A program made the position numbers and the translations under genes. Below, piece by piece: positions 13,400 to 23,771 of a stretch of 64,000 nucleotides of DNA. Source of the stretch: Teratosphaeria epicoccoides (lineage: Eukaryota; Ascomycota; Dothideomycetes; Mycosphaerellales; Teratosphaeriaceae); NCBI GenBank assembly GCA_021401465.1, contig JADDMT010000065.1, positions 1 to 64,000 of the forward strand, read 5' to 3'. The notes beneath the pieces were generated by a model that made no database searches, was not told where the DNA came from, and saw nothing but the letters and a program-made list of their open reading frames with translations. The first letter of the stretch is position 1; the number at the start of each line of letters is the position of its first letter.

Positions 13400-13870
13400 T
13401 GTCATAAGGGTAGGTGCTAATAGCAGGAAGGTAACTAGGTGTTAGACTTGCAGAGCTATGAAGAATATCGACAATAGTAGTTAACCTTGTAACTGACTAT
13501 CCCCTAGGGAAAGGGAATTAAATTAAGCACGAAGCTCCTAACTGCCTGTCCTAAAGCTATCCCTATATACTAGAGAGACAGAGTAGCTCTGTTAGATCTG
13601 TCGACAGACCTAATAGATCTATGTCTGTAGATCTGTAGACTAACCCTATAGATCTAAGGGTCTATTATCCTATGACAGATCCTTTCTTCCTTGTAGGCCT
13701 ATAGATCTGTAGACTAACCCTATAGATCCGGGGATCTGTCCTTATGTAACAGATCCTTTCTCCTATAACTATGCCTATGACTTATAGTACTCCTATGACT
13801 ATACCTATGACTTATAGCACTTAGGACCCTCATGATCCTGAAACCTATAGTACTCCTGACACTCATGACA
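13400..13870 (-). repeat. 5' LTR of element 3
   Basis: A 471-bp copy of the LTR at 10,372-10,812 in inverse orientation, with ends TGTCAT and ATGACA. It is about 30 bp longer than the other copy because a stretch containing TAGTCATAGGAGTACTATAA is present in an extra degenerate copy near 13,770-13,820. The two LTRs form a 2.6-kb spaced inverted repeat. Confidence 0.8.
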
Positions 13871-13879
13871 CTAAGAGCT

Positions 13880-16190
13880 TTTAGCTATTATTAACAGCTT
13901 CAAGGAGTACCGACACTACCTTGAAGGCGTAGCGCACCCTATTAAGGTGCTTACTAACTATAATAACCTTCGCGGCTTCATAGGCGTAAAGTAGCTAAGT
14001 AGTCGGCAAGCAAGGTAGGCGACTTTCCTTGCTAGCTTTGACTTCGTTATCTAGCATCGTTCTAGAAAGACGAATCTAGCTAACAGTCCTTCGCGACGAC
14101 CGGACTACAACACTAGGGAGGAGGGTAACTAATAGCTTCTCCCTACGCTGTAAACAAAGCTTGTAGTTTAGGGCGGCGATCTGTTATTAGCTCCTCTTAT
14201 AGGTCGACTACGGGTCTAATAGGGCCTCACGGCCTCCGCTAGTAACGAACCCTCCTATCTAGCAGTTATAGCGACCGTGTCTAGCTCGATCCGTGCGGTA
14301 GTTAACTAGCTTACATGTAGTAAGCATGCAATGTCTAAAGAACCCTTTAAAGAAGTCTCGAGACTTATTTAGCAGTTGCAAGAGCAAGAACCGGAGTTGA
14401 TTAATAAGGGTGTAGCCCTATAGGACACTGCAGGCGGTCCGAAGTACTAGACTAAGTCAGGCGACTTGTAGTACTTTGACAATAGGCTTTACGTACCTGC
14501 TAACTACATACTCCGTTCGTAGCTCCTCTGTATTCATTATGACAATAAACTCGCAGGCTATTTTAGCGCAGAGAAGACGAACGCACTTCTCAGATGTAAA
14601 TACTAGTAGCCTACGCTAGAACAGGATGTCTCTAGCTATGTTAAATCCTGCTAGACGTGCCAGGTTAGCAAATCTCGGCGCTATCGCCCCTATAGTAATA
14701 CTTAGGCGCTCCTACTACTAGAGAGACTATGGCAAGACTTAGGCATGGATTTTATCACCGATTTGCTGCTAGCAAAGTAGAAAGGCGATGTGGTTAATGC
14801 TGTCCTTATAGTAGTCGACTAATACTCGAAGATGAATGTCTTTATCCTATATACAAAAAAGTGCACAAGTAGCGAGCTTACGCGACTACTTCGCGATGAA
14901 GTTATACGACGCTTTAGTGTCCCCCGAAGTATCCTATTAGATCGAGGTTCTGTCTTTACTAGTAAATACTAGCAAGAATTTATGTTTAAGGCGCGTGTTA
15001 AGTACTACCTAAGTATAGCATTCTATCTATAGACTAATAGTTAGACTAAACATATGAACTAGACTCTTAAGTAGTACCTTTAGTGCTACTACGCTAAGAA
15101 CTAGGATGCCTAGGCCGACGCAATTCCTATAGCGGAATTTGCAGTCAATAATAGCGTGTATGCTACTATGCGCATGTCGTCATTTCAGATTCTTTATAGC
15201 TTTGATCTAGAAATACACCTAGAACTGCCTCGGGACGAGTCTTCTAAGGAGAGGGTACTAGCTGCTACGGAATTAGCGTAGCGTATGCGCGAGGTACATT
15301 TAGTGCTAATAGAACACTAGAAAAAGGCCTCAGAATCCTAGATTAAACATAATAACGCCTATGCTAAACTAATGCAGTATGTAGTTAGTACGTAATATAG
15401 ATGTATATGCTATATGATATGAAAATATCTCGTAGTATGACAGAGTAATCCGACCTTTTAGTAGGTATAAGACAGCGCTGCTTTCTGCTTATCGCAGAGG
15501 TGGCGCTAAGGGTGCTTATAACCCCTGACGCTCCTCAATTAGGGAAAGCATGTCCGAGCCTAACCCCGCAGGGGTACCGTAGGGTCAGCGACGTAGGGGC
15601 GTCCTACGTCGACAACTGATCCTACTTGGACGACATACAAGCTAACGTATGTACGAAGGACCCCCTTACTATATGTAGCAGGGTCACTACATGCTAAGGG
15701 CGGGCATTAGAACCCATGCGGTTCTAATAGCCCCCTAGTATCAACCGTATTAGTACGAAGGTATTACTGTTAACGAAGAATCTTAAGCTAAAACTTCTAA
15801 GCAAGAAGATGACGCTAAGGTTCGTTAGACCCTTCTAGATACGTGACGTAATAGGCTCGCAGGCGTACTAGCTATTGTTGCTATTGTCATATTATGTGCA
15901 TAATGTCTTCTACGTATCTCTACTCGAACTATAGGTATAGCGCGAGGGCGAAGAGCCTACGGACCTAATGCTAGTAGCAGAAGAGAACGAAGAGTAGGAA
16001 GTCGAGGGTATTAAGGACAGTATGTAGCGTAAGGGCGTAACGTACTATCTAGTGAAGTAGAAAGGATACCTACCTAAGTACACATAATAGGTTCCGGCTA
16101 AAGACTGCAAGAACGCTCTAGAAGCTATTCGTGAATTCGAAGAGCAGAGGAGGCGTAAGCAGGGCTTAAGAAGGTCGATTTATAGGAAGA
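13880..16190 (+). pseudogene. Gypsy pol remnant of element 4
   Basis: The frame reads EYRHYLEGVAHPIKVLTNYN (RNase H) near 13,900, then an integrase with MDFITD near 14,748 and LLDRGSVF near 14,938. In the third catalytic block the expected Glu codon before HMNQ (about 15,045) reads AAA, a Glu-to-Lys change explained by a G-to-A change after T. The C-terminal part resumes after the 357-bp insertion and leads through HNVFYVSLLE (15,900) to a chromodomain with VTYYLVK (16,040) and VPAKDCKNALEAIREFE (about 16,095). Stops replace Trp and Gln throughout. Confidence 0.75.
15393..15749 (+). mobile_element. 357-bp non-autonomous insertion element, copy 1
   Basis: It is inserted in the integrase C-terminal region of element 4 and flanked by a perfect 8-bp direct repeat TTAGTACG (15,385-15,392 and 15,750-15,757). 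Reading from the left flank straight into the right flank restores the expected integrase frame (…YVVST then KVLLLTKN…), so the borders are exact. It has no coding capacity and no clear terminal inverted repeats. Inside are palindromes, for example ATTAGAACC/GGTTCTAAT (about 15,703-15,730) and GACGTAGG/CCTACGTC. An 8-bp duplication fits hAT-type or similar DNA transposons; a SINE is an alternative. Confidence 0.65.
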
Positions 16191-16399
16191 TAAGGGCTTC
16201 GGAGCAGAATTCTTAACACGTGTATGTAGCGCATAACACGCGGAGTAACAACGAGAAGCAAACGCCCTACTTATACATCATTGATGCCTAAAGGCATACC
16301 TAGAATAAACCTAAGGAGAACAAGAGACATGCTCGGATTAGCTTCGTAGCTAATGCTTAGTAACTACTAGTTAGGGGCTTCCTAACTAAACCTAAAGCA

Positions 16400-17870
16400 C
16401 AAGAGTCTCTCTTGTTGTAGTCCGCTAGGGACTACCTACCTACACGGAGTCTACTAAACACCCTGAAGCGACTATAAGTAACAGGGGTAGCAACGCTATA
16501 AAGAGAGGCTAGCATCTTCTTCTTTAGTAGGTTGCGAGGGAGCTCGCCTTTAGAGCCTATAGTAGCTAGAGAACTAGCGACATCCTTACTACGCCTAGTT
16601 GTAATGACTACCTTATCCTTAGCATGAGAAGGCGAAGAGACTCGAGCGCGCTTGTAGCTGTCGCGCTCGGCCCTCGAGATCATCTTGCGCTTCTTGACAT
16701 AAGTGTCGACTAAATCATTAGACTTAGTGTCCCCCTTAGGCGTAACTAGTGTAGTGACACTATGGCGCGAAGGGATCATGTTAGGACCGAAGGTATCCTA
16801 GACGTCGTCATCCTCCTTATCCTCAAAGATCTAGCCTAGAGGCTTGTGCCTTAGCGTCTTAACAGACGTAGTATAGGTCGCAAGCGGGGAAGGTTTAGCT
16901 TCCTCGTCGCTAACCTTAATTTCGGCCCTAGCCTTCTTCTTCTTCTTAGATAGTAGCATTAAGGCGGCGTAGGCGGCAGCGCTACAATGTGTTAGCTATA
17001 CGCACGCGACAGGATTCGAGTAAGTAACTTACGGCTTAGTCCTCAGGACTAGCTTAGAGGCAGGCTGTCTCTCGGTACGGCGCTAGGGCATAGCCTTAGC
17101 GGCAGGAGCAGTGAATTACTTGATAACCTTCTTGCGGATTATCCGCGTCTTAAAGTCATCGTCAATAGAGGCAAGGGCCCCGAGTTGCTAACGCTAACAG
17201 CTAGTCGGATATTTCTCGATGCTAACGTTAGCCTAGCGGAGAAAGTTAGCATTTATACTTAGAGGGTACCTACACTATATGCGTACTATGGCGAAGGTCT
17301 TAACCCTAACGGTTAGCACCTTCAAGATCTTCTAGACTAAGTCTACGATTAGACCTAGACAAACGTTTTCGCCTGTTAGCAGAGAGTCGAAGCGAACACT
17401 ACCGTAAGAACGGTTAGTAGTCGCGGTGAAGCACAAGAGGGCGCTAAGCAGGTAGGCGAGTACCTTGTAGTACTTAGCCTGTAGCCTGTTCATAGTTAGA
17501 GTGCCTTTAGTAATCCCCTTGTCGCGCGTACTCTAGAAGTCATCGATGTTATGGCAGAGCTAGTTGTACTCGCTATACACCTCTTTAGGGAGGTCTTGGC
17601 ATTTTTGATGCTTGCTATTACAGTTAACATAATTGCGGTAAACACTACCCTCATCAAATCCGCTGACATAGATCTTAGCTACGCTTTAGTTAGTATAAGT
17701 CACGTATACCTCGCGGGTAGGGGACGCCTTACTAATACGTAGAGGAGAAATGTGTGTAGCTTGGCTACTAAGGTTGTCGAGGCATCGTCGACATAAGCGA
17801 CAATCGCGGGTAGAGCGAGTAGCGTCGAACTTAGTCTGTAGCACATAAGCTATTATAGCTAAGATAAGTT
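16400..17870 (-). pseudogene. Antisense open-frame remnant inside element 4
   Basis: The minus strand carries a long, RIP-interrupted frame. Near its start is a Cys cluster with KHQKC (about 17,615), then GTLTMNRLQAKYYKVLAYLL near 17,470, and a basic Lys/Arg-rich C-terminal part. A 115-codon part (16,432-16,779) is still uninterrupted. It lies downstream of the chromodomain on the strand opposite to pol, like the antisense frame in element 2. The family was not recognised. It may be a passenger antisense gene of the element or part of another inserted element. Confidence 0.4.
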
Positions 17871-18654
17871 AGTTGATCTTAATTAATTAATTGAAGAAGA
17901 AGAAGCTCTAGTTTAGACCTGCAGACATAGCGAGGCGCAAGCTAAGCAAAATAGGAGTAGAGGTTAATGTTAGTGTCTTAGAACAGGAAAGTTTAGGAAG
18001 CGACGAGGTTTTTATACCCTCTGACAGCCCCCCTGTTACCTATCGTAACTGTTAAGCTAGTAACTCGAACTACATGCGCAGAGTACCTGCCTTTAGTTAA
18101 CTTACAAGGGGACCTAATAATGTAAGAACAGATAACGTAGCTGTTACGCATGTGCGCTAACTACACTCATGCTAGCCTACTAGCATGAAAATGTGGCGAG
18201 ACCTACGCTAGGAGCGCGCTCCTACTGTTTCGAGTAGCGCGCGTAGAGCGTCCGCGTACCTTCCTACTACCCTAAGGTTCTACGACACGTTCTCTACAGT
18301 CACGACTAAATAGGGACAGCCAAGCTACTTAGTAAGGCTAGCGCGCATGCTTGCCCTATAATTTCAAGGATTAACTAAAGTACGTGCTTATAGTGTCCTG
18401 ATATCTTAATCTGCATGTAAAGCGAAGGTGTTACAAAGCTGCGTAACATGTAACAGGTTAAAACCCGCCTAAGTTAGTAGCCTCTGCCCTATACTCGCTA
18501 CGAAGGTATTAAGGTATACGCATAACATATGTTACGTAGGCTATCTACCTATTTACCCTTGCGTAGTGTAAGTTTGCTACATCCTATACCCTATACGTTC
18601 TGCATGCATTACTTAGTAAGGCTAGGGACATCCTTATAGGAGGAGGGGCAGTAA
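17871..18654. other. RIP-mutated DNA without recognisable content
   Basis: No frame or domain could be read here on either strand. Short GCGCGC-rich motifs occur at about 18,205-18,245. It may hold the 3' LTR of element 4, but no partner copy exists in the window to prove it. Confidence 0.4.
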
Positions 18655-19011
18655 TACGGTTAATACTAGGGGGCTATTAGAACTACATAGGTTCTAATGC
18701 CCGCCCTTAGCATGTAGTAACCCTACTACATATAGTAAGGGGGTCCTTCGTATATACATTAGCTTGTATGTTGTCTAAGTAGGATTAGTTGTTAACGTAG
18801 GACACCCCTACGTCGCTAACCCTATAGTACCCCTACAGGGTTAGGCTTAGACATGCTTTCCCTAATTAAGGAGCGTCAGGGGTTATAAGCACCCTTAGCG
18901 CTACCTCTGTAATAAGCAGAAAGCAGCGCTGTCTTATACCTACTAAAAGGTCAGATTACTCTGTCACACTACAAGATATTTCTATATCATATAGCATATA
19001 CATCTATATTA
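18655..19011 (-). mobile_element. 357-bp insertion element, copy 2 (inverted)
   Basis: This is a full-length, RIP-diverged copy of 15,393-15,749 in the opposite orientation, with the same end sequences (TAATATAG and AACCGTA) and the same 357-bp length. No matching target duplication is visible around it, so its flanks have been mutated or rearranged. Confidence 0.65.
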
Positions 19012-20300
19012 ATTAGTCTTCATCTTTAGGGTTAATCATAATCCTATACTGTTTACTAGGGATCTTTGCTAACTCTAGAAATTAATAATTACGCCTAGGG
19101 ATGCCAGGGATATAATGCTCATAGCATGGCTAGTTCCGGATTATGTAATCATCCTATAATTAGACAAACTCTACTACCTCTGTCTAGAGAATTAGTATAT
19201 AGACTACTAAGAAGGCAATATAGTTAGCTAGTTAACCTACGCTATACTTACGCCTCTCTTTAAGATAGGTGAAGTAGTCAAGCTACTAATTAAGTGTAGT
19301 TATAAGGATCTCTCTCTACTAGCGCTTAATACGATTATTCTGCTTACTAGTGCTAAAGTAGTAATAGTTAGTAAATAGGAACTCTGTTAGGTGCTTGTTA
19401 AATTCGTTATCCTTGTCATACTTGCGGCTAGCTTCATGAAGTTTCCTATGTAGGTAATAATGCGCATCTACAAGGTCTAGTGTTTTAAGGCCTCTGTTAC
19501 TCTGTATGTATTTAGGAGTCATACTATTATAGCATAGCGTTACTACATACTACATAAGGACGCTCTTCTTTATATAGGCACTAATTCCTACATATAACTA
19601 GACAATATGCTAAGACTAGATGTTAATAGTAGTGTAAATACTAATACTAAACGCTTTAAGCTTATAGTAAGCATTAATTAACTAGGCGTAATTTAGTCTA
19701 GGGGCTAACATAACGCCTTGTTTAACAGTTGTCTGACAAGAGCTACAAGCGAGAATATAGTATAGGTTAACATAGTAGGTAGTCTTAAAGAGGTAGTCCC
19801 TAGATAATTACGAATTAGCTGTAAACAGCTATATAGACACTACAATTTTAGGCTTATACCTTCCTACTATCCTGTACTTGTTACAAAAGTATGTATATAG
19901 ATAGCCTCTACTATAATTTTATACTCTGCTAGCTTTAAACTCTTCTTGTACTAGCGCTTTAAGCTCTACTTCCTTTAGCTTAGCTATACTAGTATCCTAT
20001 TACTTCTTCAAGCTAAGTGCTAGATAATGCCGCTTAACTATATGCTTGTTATATATGTTGTATCTAAGTGCCTGTAGCTACTCTAGCATAGCCTTATTAG
20101 TAAGTTAATACTAGTAGAACATAGTCATAATCTTATTGTCTACTACTGCCTCTATGCCCTAATTTGCTAGTATATTCATGTGCTTACTTGTAATGCCCTA
20201 TCTTGCTAATCGCTCTGCGAGTGTCCTGCGAGTAAGAGAAACCTGTGCGGCTCTCTCTATTTCTTCTACCATCTTATCTTGCGTCTTGCTAGCCTCTACC
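19012..20300 (-). pseudogene. Degenerate open-frame remnant, unknown repeat protein
   Basis: A minus-strand frame can be followed over about 1.2 kb, interrupted by TAG/TAA codons. It contains a still open stretch at 19,319-19,522 (start MTPKYIQSNRGLKTLDLVDA) and reads LDYFTYLKERRKYS near 19,270. It is more AT-rich than the Gypsy elements. It looks like an element-encoded protein, but I could not assign it to a transposase, recombinase or reverse transcriptase family. Copy 2 of the 357-bp element begins directly after its end. Confidence 0.4.
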
Positions 20301-21146
20301 TATTCGACAATATGCTCCTGCCATGATTCCTAATCGATTGTAGAAGGTCGTAGCATCGTTTTGAGGTACTGCACGTGTGAATTGACACGATATTGATGGT
20401 GTTATAGATGCAAGAAGGTATGGAGGCCTGAAGTCCGAAAGTCGAAAGTTCAGAAGTTACTTGATAACTGCACACATGCTCCGAATCGCGCACGGTGGGA
20501 AGGTATGGCGCTGGGTTTTCCTCCCTGTGATCATTATGGTTGTGCTCCTGACCATATCTCCCGCGGTAAGACGCAAGAGACACGGATTTGCAGAAGGGAA
20601 GGCCCAAGGATTGCCAGGGCAAATCTACTGTTGAGCGGAACCATCCCTGGCGGGCTCAAGTCCACCGCTCCGAGCTGTCAAACTATATCACCCAGCTGGA
20701 CCTGTGTGATGCCTCATGCGTCTAGGAGAATACTATACTGCATGGATCTTAGGCATGCGAGCGACACGCCTCTTCCGCAAACAAAATGGCATCCTGGACG
20801 TGCCTTTTCTGTTAGGACTTGGTCAACTATCAAACGCTTATGTAGGTTCGCTCAAACCGTAACCGTTCTAGCTCCAATGTTGCCCTGCATGGAGTCTTCT
20901 TCTGGAAAGACTTTAAAACCGGCGAATGTCTCCGAAACTAGTTTCGACTCAATTGGTCCTGTCCTCTCCCCCTCGGTCGGTAGGTGCTCGGCGGATCCAA
21001 GAATCACTGGCCTACTGTTCGCAACTTACAGAACATCATCTACGGAACACGCTGCGTATCGCTATAAGCCCTGCCAGAGGCTGTATGAGGATTGACGTAG
21101 CAGCGAGAGCAACTAGCGAGCTCTGTGAAGCAATACAAGTTGCGAA
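20301..21146. other. Boundary and intergenic stretch
   Basis: Base usage changes here from RIP-type (few CpA/TpG) to ordinary. Several overlapping frames exist but none has protein-like composition or a recognisable motif. The stretch probably holds the 5' flank of the gene starting at 21,147. Confidence 0.5.
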
Positions 21147-21719
21147 ATGCCTTCAGAGCATGCCAATCCTGGCAGCGAGAACGATATGACCTTGCAGGAA
21201 TATCAAAAGTTTATCGATTCCCGGCCGCGTGCCGTCTTCATCTCTGGCTACGACGACTTATCTCAAAAGGAGTTTGTGGAACATTACCATCCCAAGCTCG
21301 TCAAGTCTGTACCGCGCGGCGACTCTTACCTGCTGGCGGACCATCCTGGGGCCGTCAAGTCCATGTCGCTCGATTATCTCATATCCAAGAAGGTACCAGC
21401 AGATCGCATTACGCTGTACCGATCTCAAAACGACCTGGCAGACAGCGAGCGTACGCAGTCCACCTATCGCGTCAAGACAGTGCCCGGCGGGAGAGAAGAT
21501 GTTGATGTTGCCTTGACGGAAGACAGTCAGAACGATCTTCTGTATCTACGCGATCACGACAACTACTGGAGCATAGGATTGCCGATAACAGATATCCTTG
21601 AGGCAAAATTTGATCTGGGCCCAAAGGAAAATGCCAGAAGGAGCATGGCCAAAGGCATCAAGCAGGCCGTGGCAAGATTTGCTGAGGTGGCCAAAGTGGC
21701 CAAGGCGAGCGATCCTTGA
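21147..21719 (+). CDS. Hypothetical protein, 190 aa
   Basis: A single-exon open frame of 190 codons with balanced protein-like composition. There is no signal peptide and no membrane segment. The first half (residues about 27-95) alternates hydrophobic strand-like segments and helices: RAVFISGYDD, a GDSYLLADHPGAV loop, LDYLISKKV and DRITLY. This arrangement loosely recalls Rossmann-like SLOG-type fungal proteins, but that is an inference from pattern only. The C-terminus is a basic, Ala-rich helix (KGIKQAVARFAEVAKVAKA). No function is assigned. It is the first intact gene next to the repeat block. Confidence 0.55.
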   Translation: MPSEHANPGSENDMTLQEYQKFIDSRPRAVFISGYDDLSQKEFVEHYHPKLVKSVPRGDSYLLADHPGAVKSMSLDYLISKKVPADRITLYRSQNDLADSERTQSTYRVKTVPGGREDVDVALTEDSQNDLLYLRDHDNYWSIGLPITDILEAKFDLGPKENARRSMAKGIKQAVARFAEVAKVAKASDP

Positions 21720-22515
21720 GTTTGTGACAGACCTGGACGACACCCCAGTCTCTGCCGCGCTCGTCGTGATGTTCCGATGTCATCCGACAGCCTTCTTCCA
21801 TGACCGCAGCAGCGTTCAAGCGGGGTGCCATAGCATCGGCGTGACGCTCGTGTTGGAATTTTACCGCTCTGGAACACCTAGGGACCGGCTGCATGCTGCT
21901 CGTGTGTTCGCCTGTCGGACTCATGTGCGTTCATGACCGGCTTCTCGCCAAAACTTGGCACATTCTCATGAATTGCGAAGCTCCCACGAACGATCAGTTG
22001 GCGGTCTCGCGGCAGGCTGACTGACAGCCTTGAAGTGCGAGGGACTACAGCAGGTCTTGGAGAGTCACGACAAAAGGTATCTGTGCTGATAACTTTGACG
22101 ATTCTAGAGACTTGTCCATGCGATATGGCACGACGGTCGTGGTGCACTTGCTGATAAATACTGGGCACCAATGTTTGTTTGACCTCTCGACTTATATCGG
22201 ATGGAGCTCTTTCGTACTCGAGTCTGCCCTGGAGAGCAATCGGCACAGGGCCAGCGTTTCTGGCGAAGCCGATACATCGATGCTGTCGACTGGTGCTCTC
22301 GGTGGCAGGACCACGCAAACACACCGTGTGGCCTTGCAAGAGTTCATTTCCCACCGCATACTCTTTGCCATGCCGAACGCAAAAAGGAAGTTCCCATTCA
22401 TCCTTTGCCTCCAAAACCCTGAACGCTGCCTGGCAGGACCACTGGTCGTTGAAGGCTGCTTTTGCATGAGCGAGAGAGCGCTGCTCATCCTGGCAGCGCT
22501 GACGAGTAAAAGCAC
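21720..22515. other. Intergenic stretch
   Basis: Long overlapping frames exist on both strands (up to 218 codons on the minus strand), but they have mixed, Arg/Ser/Cys-heavy composition without motifs and overlap each other in several frames, as expected of non-coding GC-balanced DNA. I see no gene here. Confidence 0.5.
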
Positions 22516-22520
22516 AAAAA
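22516..22520 (-). terminator. Possible Pol III terminator
   Basis: A run of five T on the minus strand lies 54 nt past the tRNA 3' end; a second run of four T follows a few bases later. This is the first such run downstream of the tRNA-Glu gene. Confidence 0.35.
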
Positions 22521-22574
22521 GGCGAGGGTCGCACTGCCAGATATTACTCTGGCGGAACTATGCTCCTGCATCAT

Positions 22575-22723
22575 TTCCGATACGGGGAATTGAACCTGAT
22601 TGATTTGTTAGTCTGATGACACTTTGGCCGCACTCAAATGGAAGGGCTCACCCCGGCCTTGTCGGCACTGTGGATGCAACCATCCGTGAGAGCGACAAAT
22701 CCTAGCCACTAGACCACATCCGA
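22575..22723 (-). tRNA. tRNA-Glu (CUC) with two insertions
   Basis: Read on the minus strand, the gene shows acceptor strand TCGGATG, A box TGGTCTAGTGG, anticodon arm TGTCG / CTCTCAC loop / CGACA with anticodon CTC (22,690-22,688), T arm CGGGG-TTCAATT-CCCCG and acceptor 3' strand TATCGGA. A 21-nt intron (22,686-22,666), with its own GGATG/CATCC hairpin, sits at the usual 37/38 site; the anticodon stem pairs perfectly only once it is removed. A second, 56-nt insertion sits in the T arm. It can be read as GTGAGC…ACTAAC…CAATCAG (22,651-22,596), and its removal gives the standard T arm. The genomic B box still reads GGTTCAATTCC. One mismatch (G3-G70) weakens the acceptor stem, so a pseudogene is possible. 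Confidence 0.65.
22595..22651 (-). other. Intron-like insertion in the tRNA T arm
   Basis: The 56-nt segment has spliceosomal-type signals: GT donor (GTGAGC), branch-site motif ACTAAC about 14 nt before the end, and a CAG acceptor. Length and signals match the protein-gene introns in this window. Precise GT-AG removal rebuilds CGGGG-TTCAATT-CCCCG. Because of a repeated G the borders may be shifted by one base. Confidence 0.55.
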
Positions 22724-23771
22724 GTCGTGGTATGTTATTGGGGTTGGAAGAGCGTTTGTTTGACCATGTCCCGCGGATGCAATCAGCTCAAGATTCTCAG
22801 CTGTGATTGGCTCGGCGGCTCGGTGATACCAAGGCCACCCTGCACCGCTCTCTACTCATGAGGCACTGCAAGATACCACTAACAGGTCTCGTCAATGCCG
22901 TACTGGCAGCGACACACCTTTCACAAACCGCTGCTAAGCATCTCCTGCACCTCGAACGACGACGTGATTAGCTGCAGAACGGACGTCCAAGTGGGTCATC
23001 CTTGGTTGAAGAAGCCGTCCAGGCCTGCGCGCAGTCTCGGCTGGTCAAGAGCGCAGGATTCTTCAGTAATCTGGTACTTCTAGGGATCCAACACAAAGCT
23101 GCAATGTTGTCGAGAGCATAAACTTTGCAAGAAAGTGATGAGGAATTCTTGCCCGTTTGTCAAAATGTGACACAGCAAGCAGCTCCGTCGCTTTATCAAC
23201 TTCACCACGTTGAGAAATCATACAATTGACGCCAGTCCTCCCTCCGGTCGTTACCTGTTGTGTTCCGGCCGCGCTGGATGTCGGCTGACGGTGGCACAAG
23301 GTATTGAGAGATAGTCTTGATGTAGAATGGGCGTCGAACTCATGGATCGACAGCTGACCAACGCAGCACGTTGACGGGTAGACTATCCTGCCTCTTTGAT
23401 GGCCCTTGATGACTTGTTGCATTGCGTCTGAAATCAAGCTCGTGACTATTCCACAGAGGACAAACAGCTATTCTTGGATGGTGCAATGGTGCTTAACCAA
23501 TCGATGTGCTGGGATTGACATTCAGACAAAGAAAGGCCCCCGAAAATAAGCAAAGCGAAAGCTGATCTGTTGGTTCTTTGTCGTCTAATACTCCAGCAGT
23601 GCTCTTTGTTAAGGACATTCACCTCCGAAATTGCAGACCCGTGTCCTATTGTGTCCCAAAGGAGCTGCCGAAGACCAAGCAGAACAATAAAGGTAGGCCG
23701 CGAACGATGGCCCCTCGTGGGGTCACAACGATTGTTCAATTGACGTCCGTAGCTGGTCTACCCCGGATACC
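22724..23771. other. Intergenic stretch between tRNA and next gene
   Basis: No frame here looks coding. The last 200 bases before 23,772 are the probable promoter and 5' leader of the gene downstream, whose start has a good fungal context (ATACCATGG). Confidence 0.45.

Larger units (their letters stand above)
10813..13870 (-). mobile_element. Element 3: 5' half of a Gypsy element, inverted relative to element 2
   Basis: On the minus strand it begins with a 5' LTR (13,870-13,400), continues with gag (about 13,350-12,300) and protease (about 11,600-11,150), and stops abruptly at the start of the reverse transcriptase at 10,813, where element 2's 3' LTR begins. Its last 450 bases match the first part of element 2. 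Together elements 2 and 3 would cover one whole element, but in opposite orientation. Confidence 0.75.
13880..17900 (+). mobile_element. Element 4: Gypsy chromovirus of a second lineage, 5'-truncated
   Basis: Plus-strand order: RNase H end (13,880-14,120), integrase (about 14,440-15,390), a 357-bp foreign insertion (15,393-15,749), integrase C-terminal part and chromodomain (15,758-16,190), then an antisense open-frame remnant. The protein sequence differs clearly from elements 1-3. It starts right after the LTR of element 3, so its 5' half has been lost or displaced. No LTR pair was recognised. Confidence 0.7.
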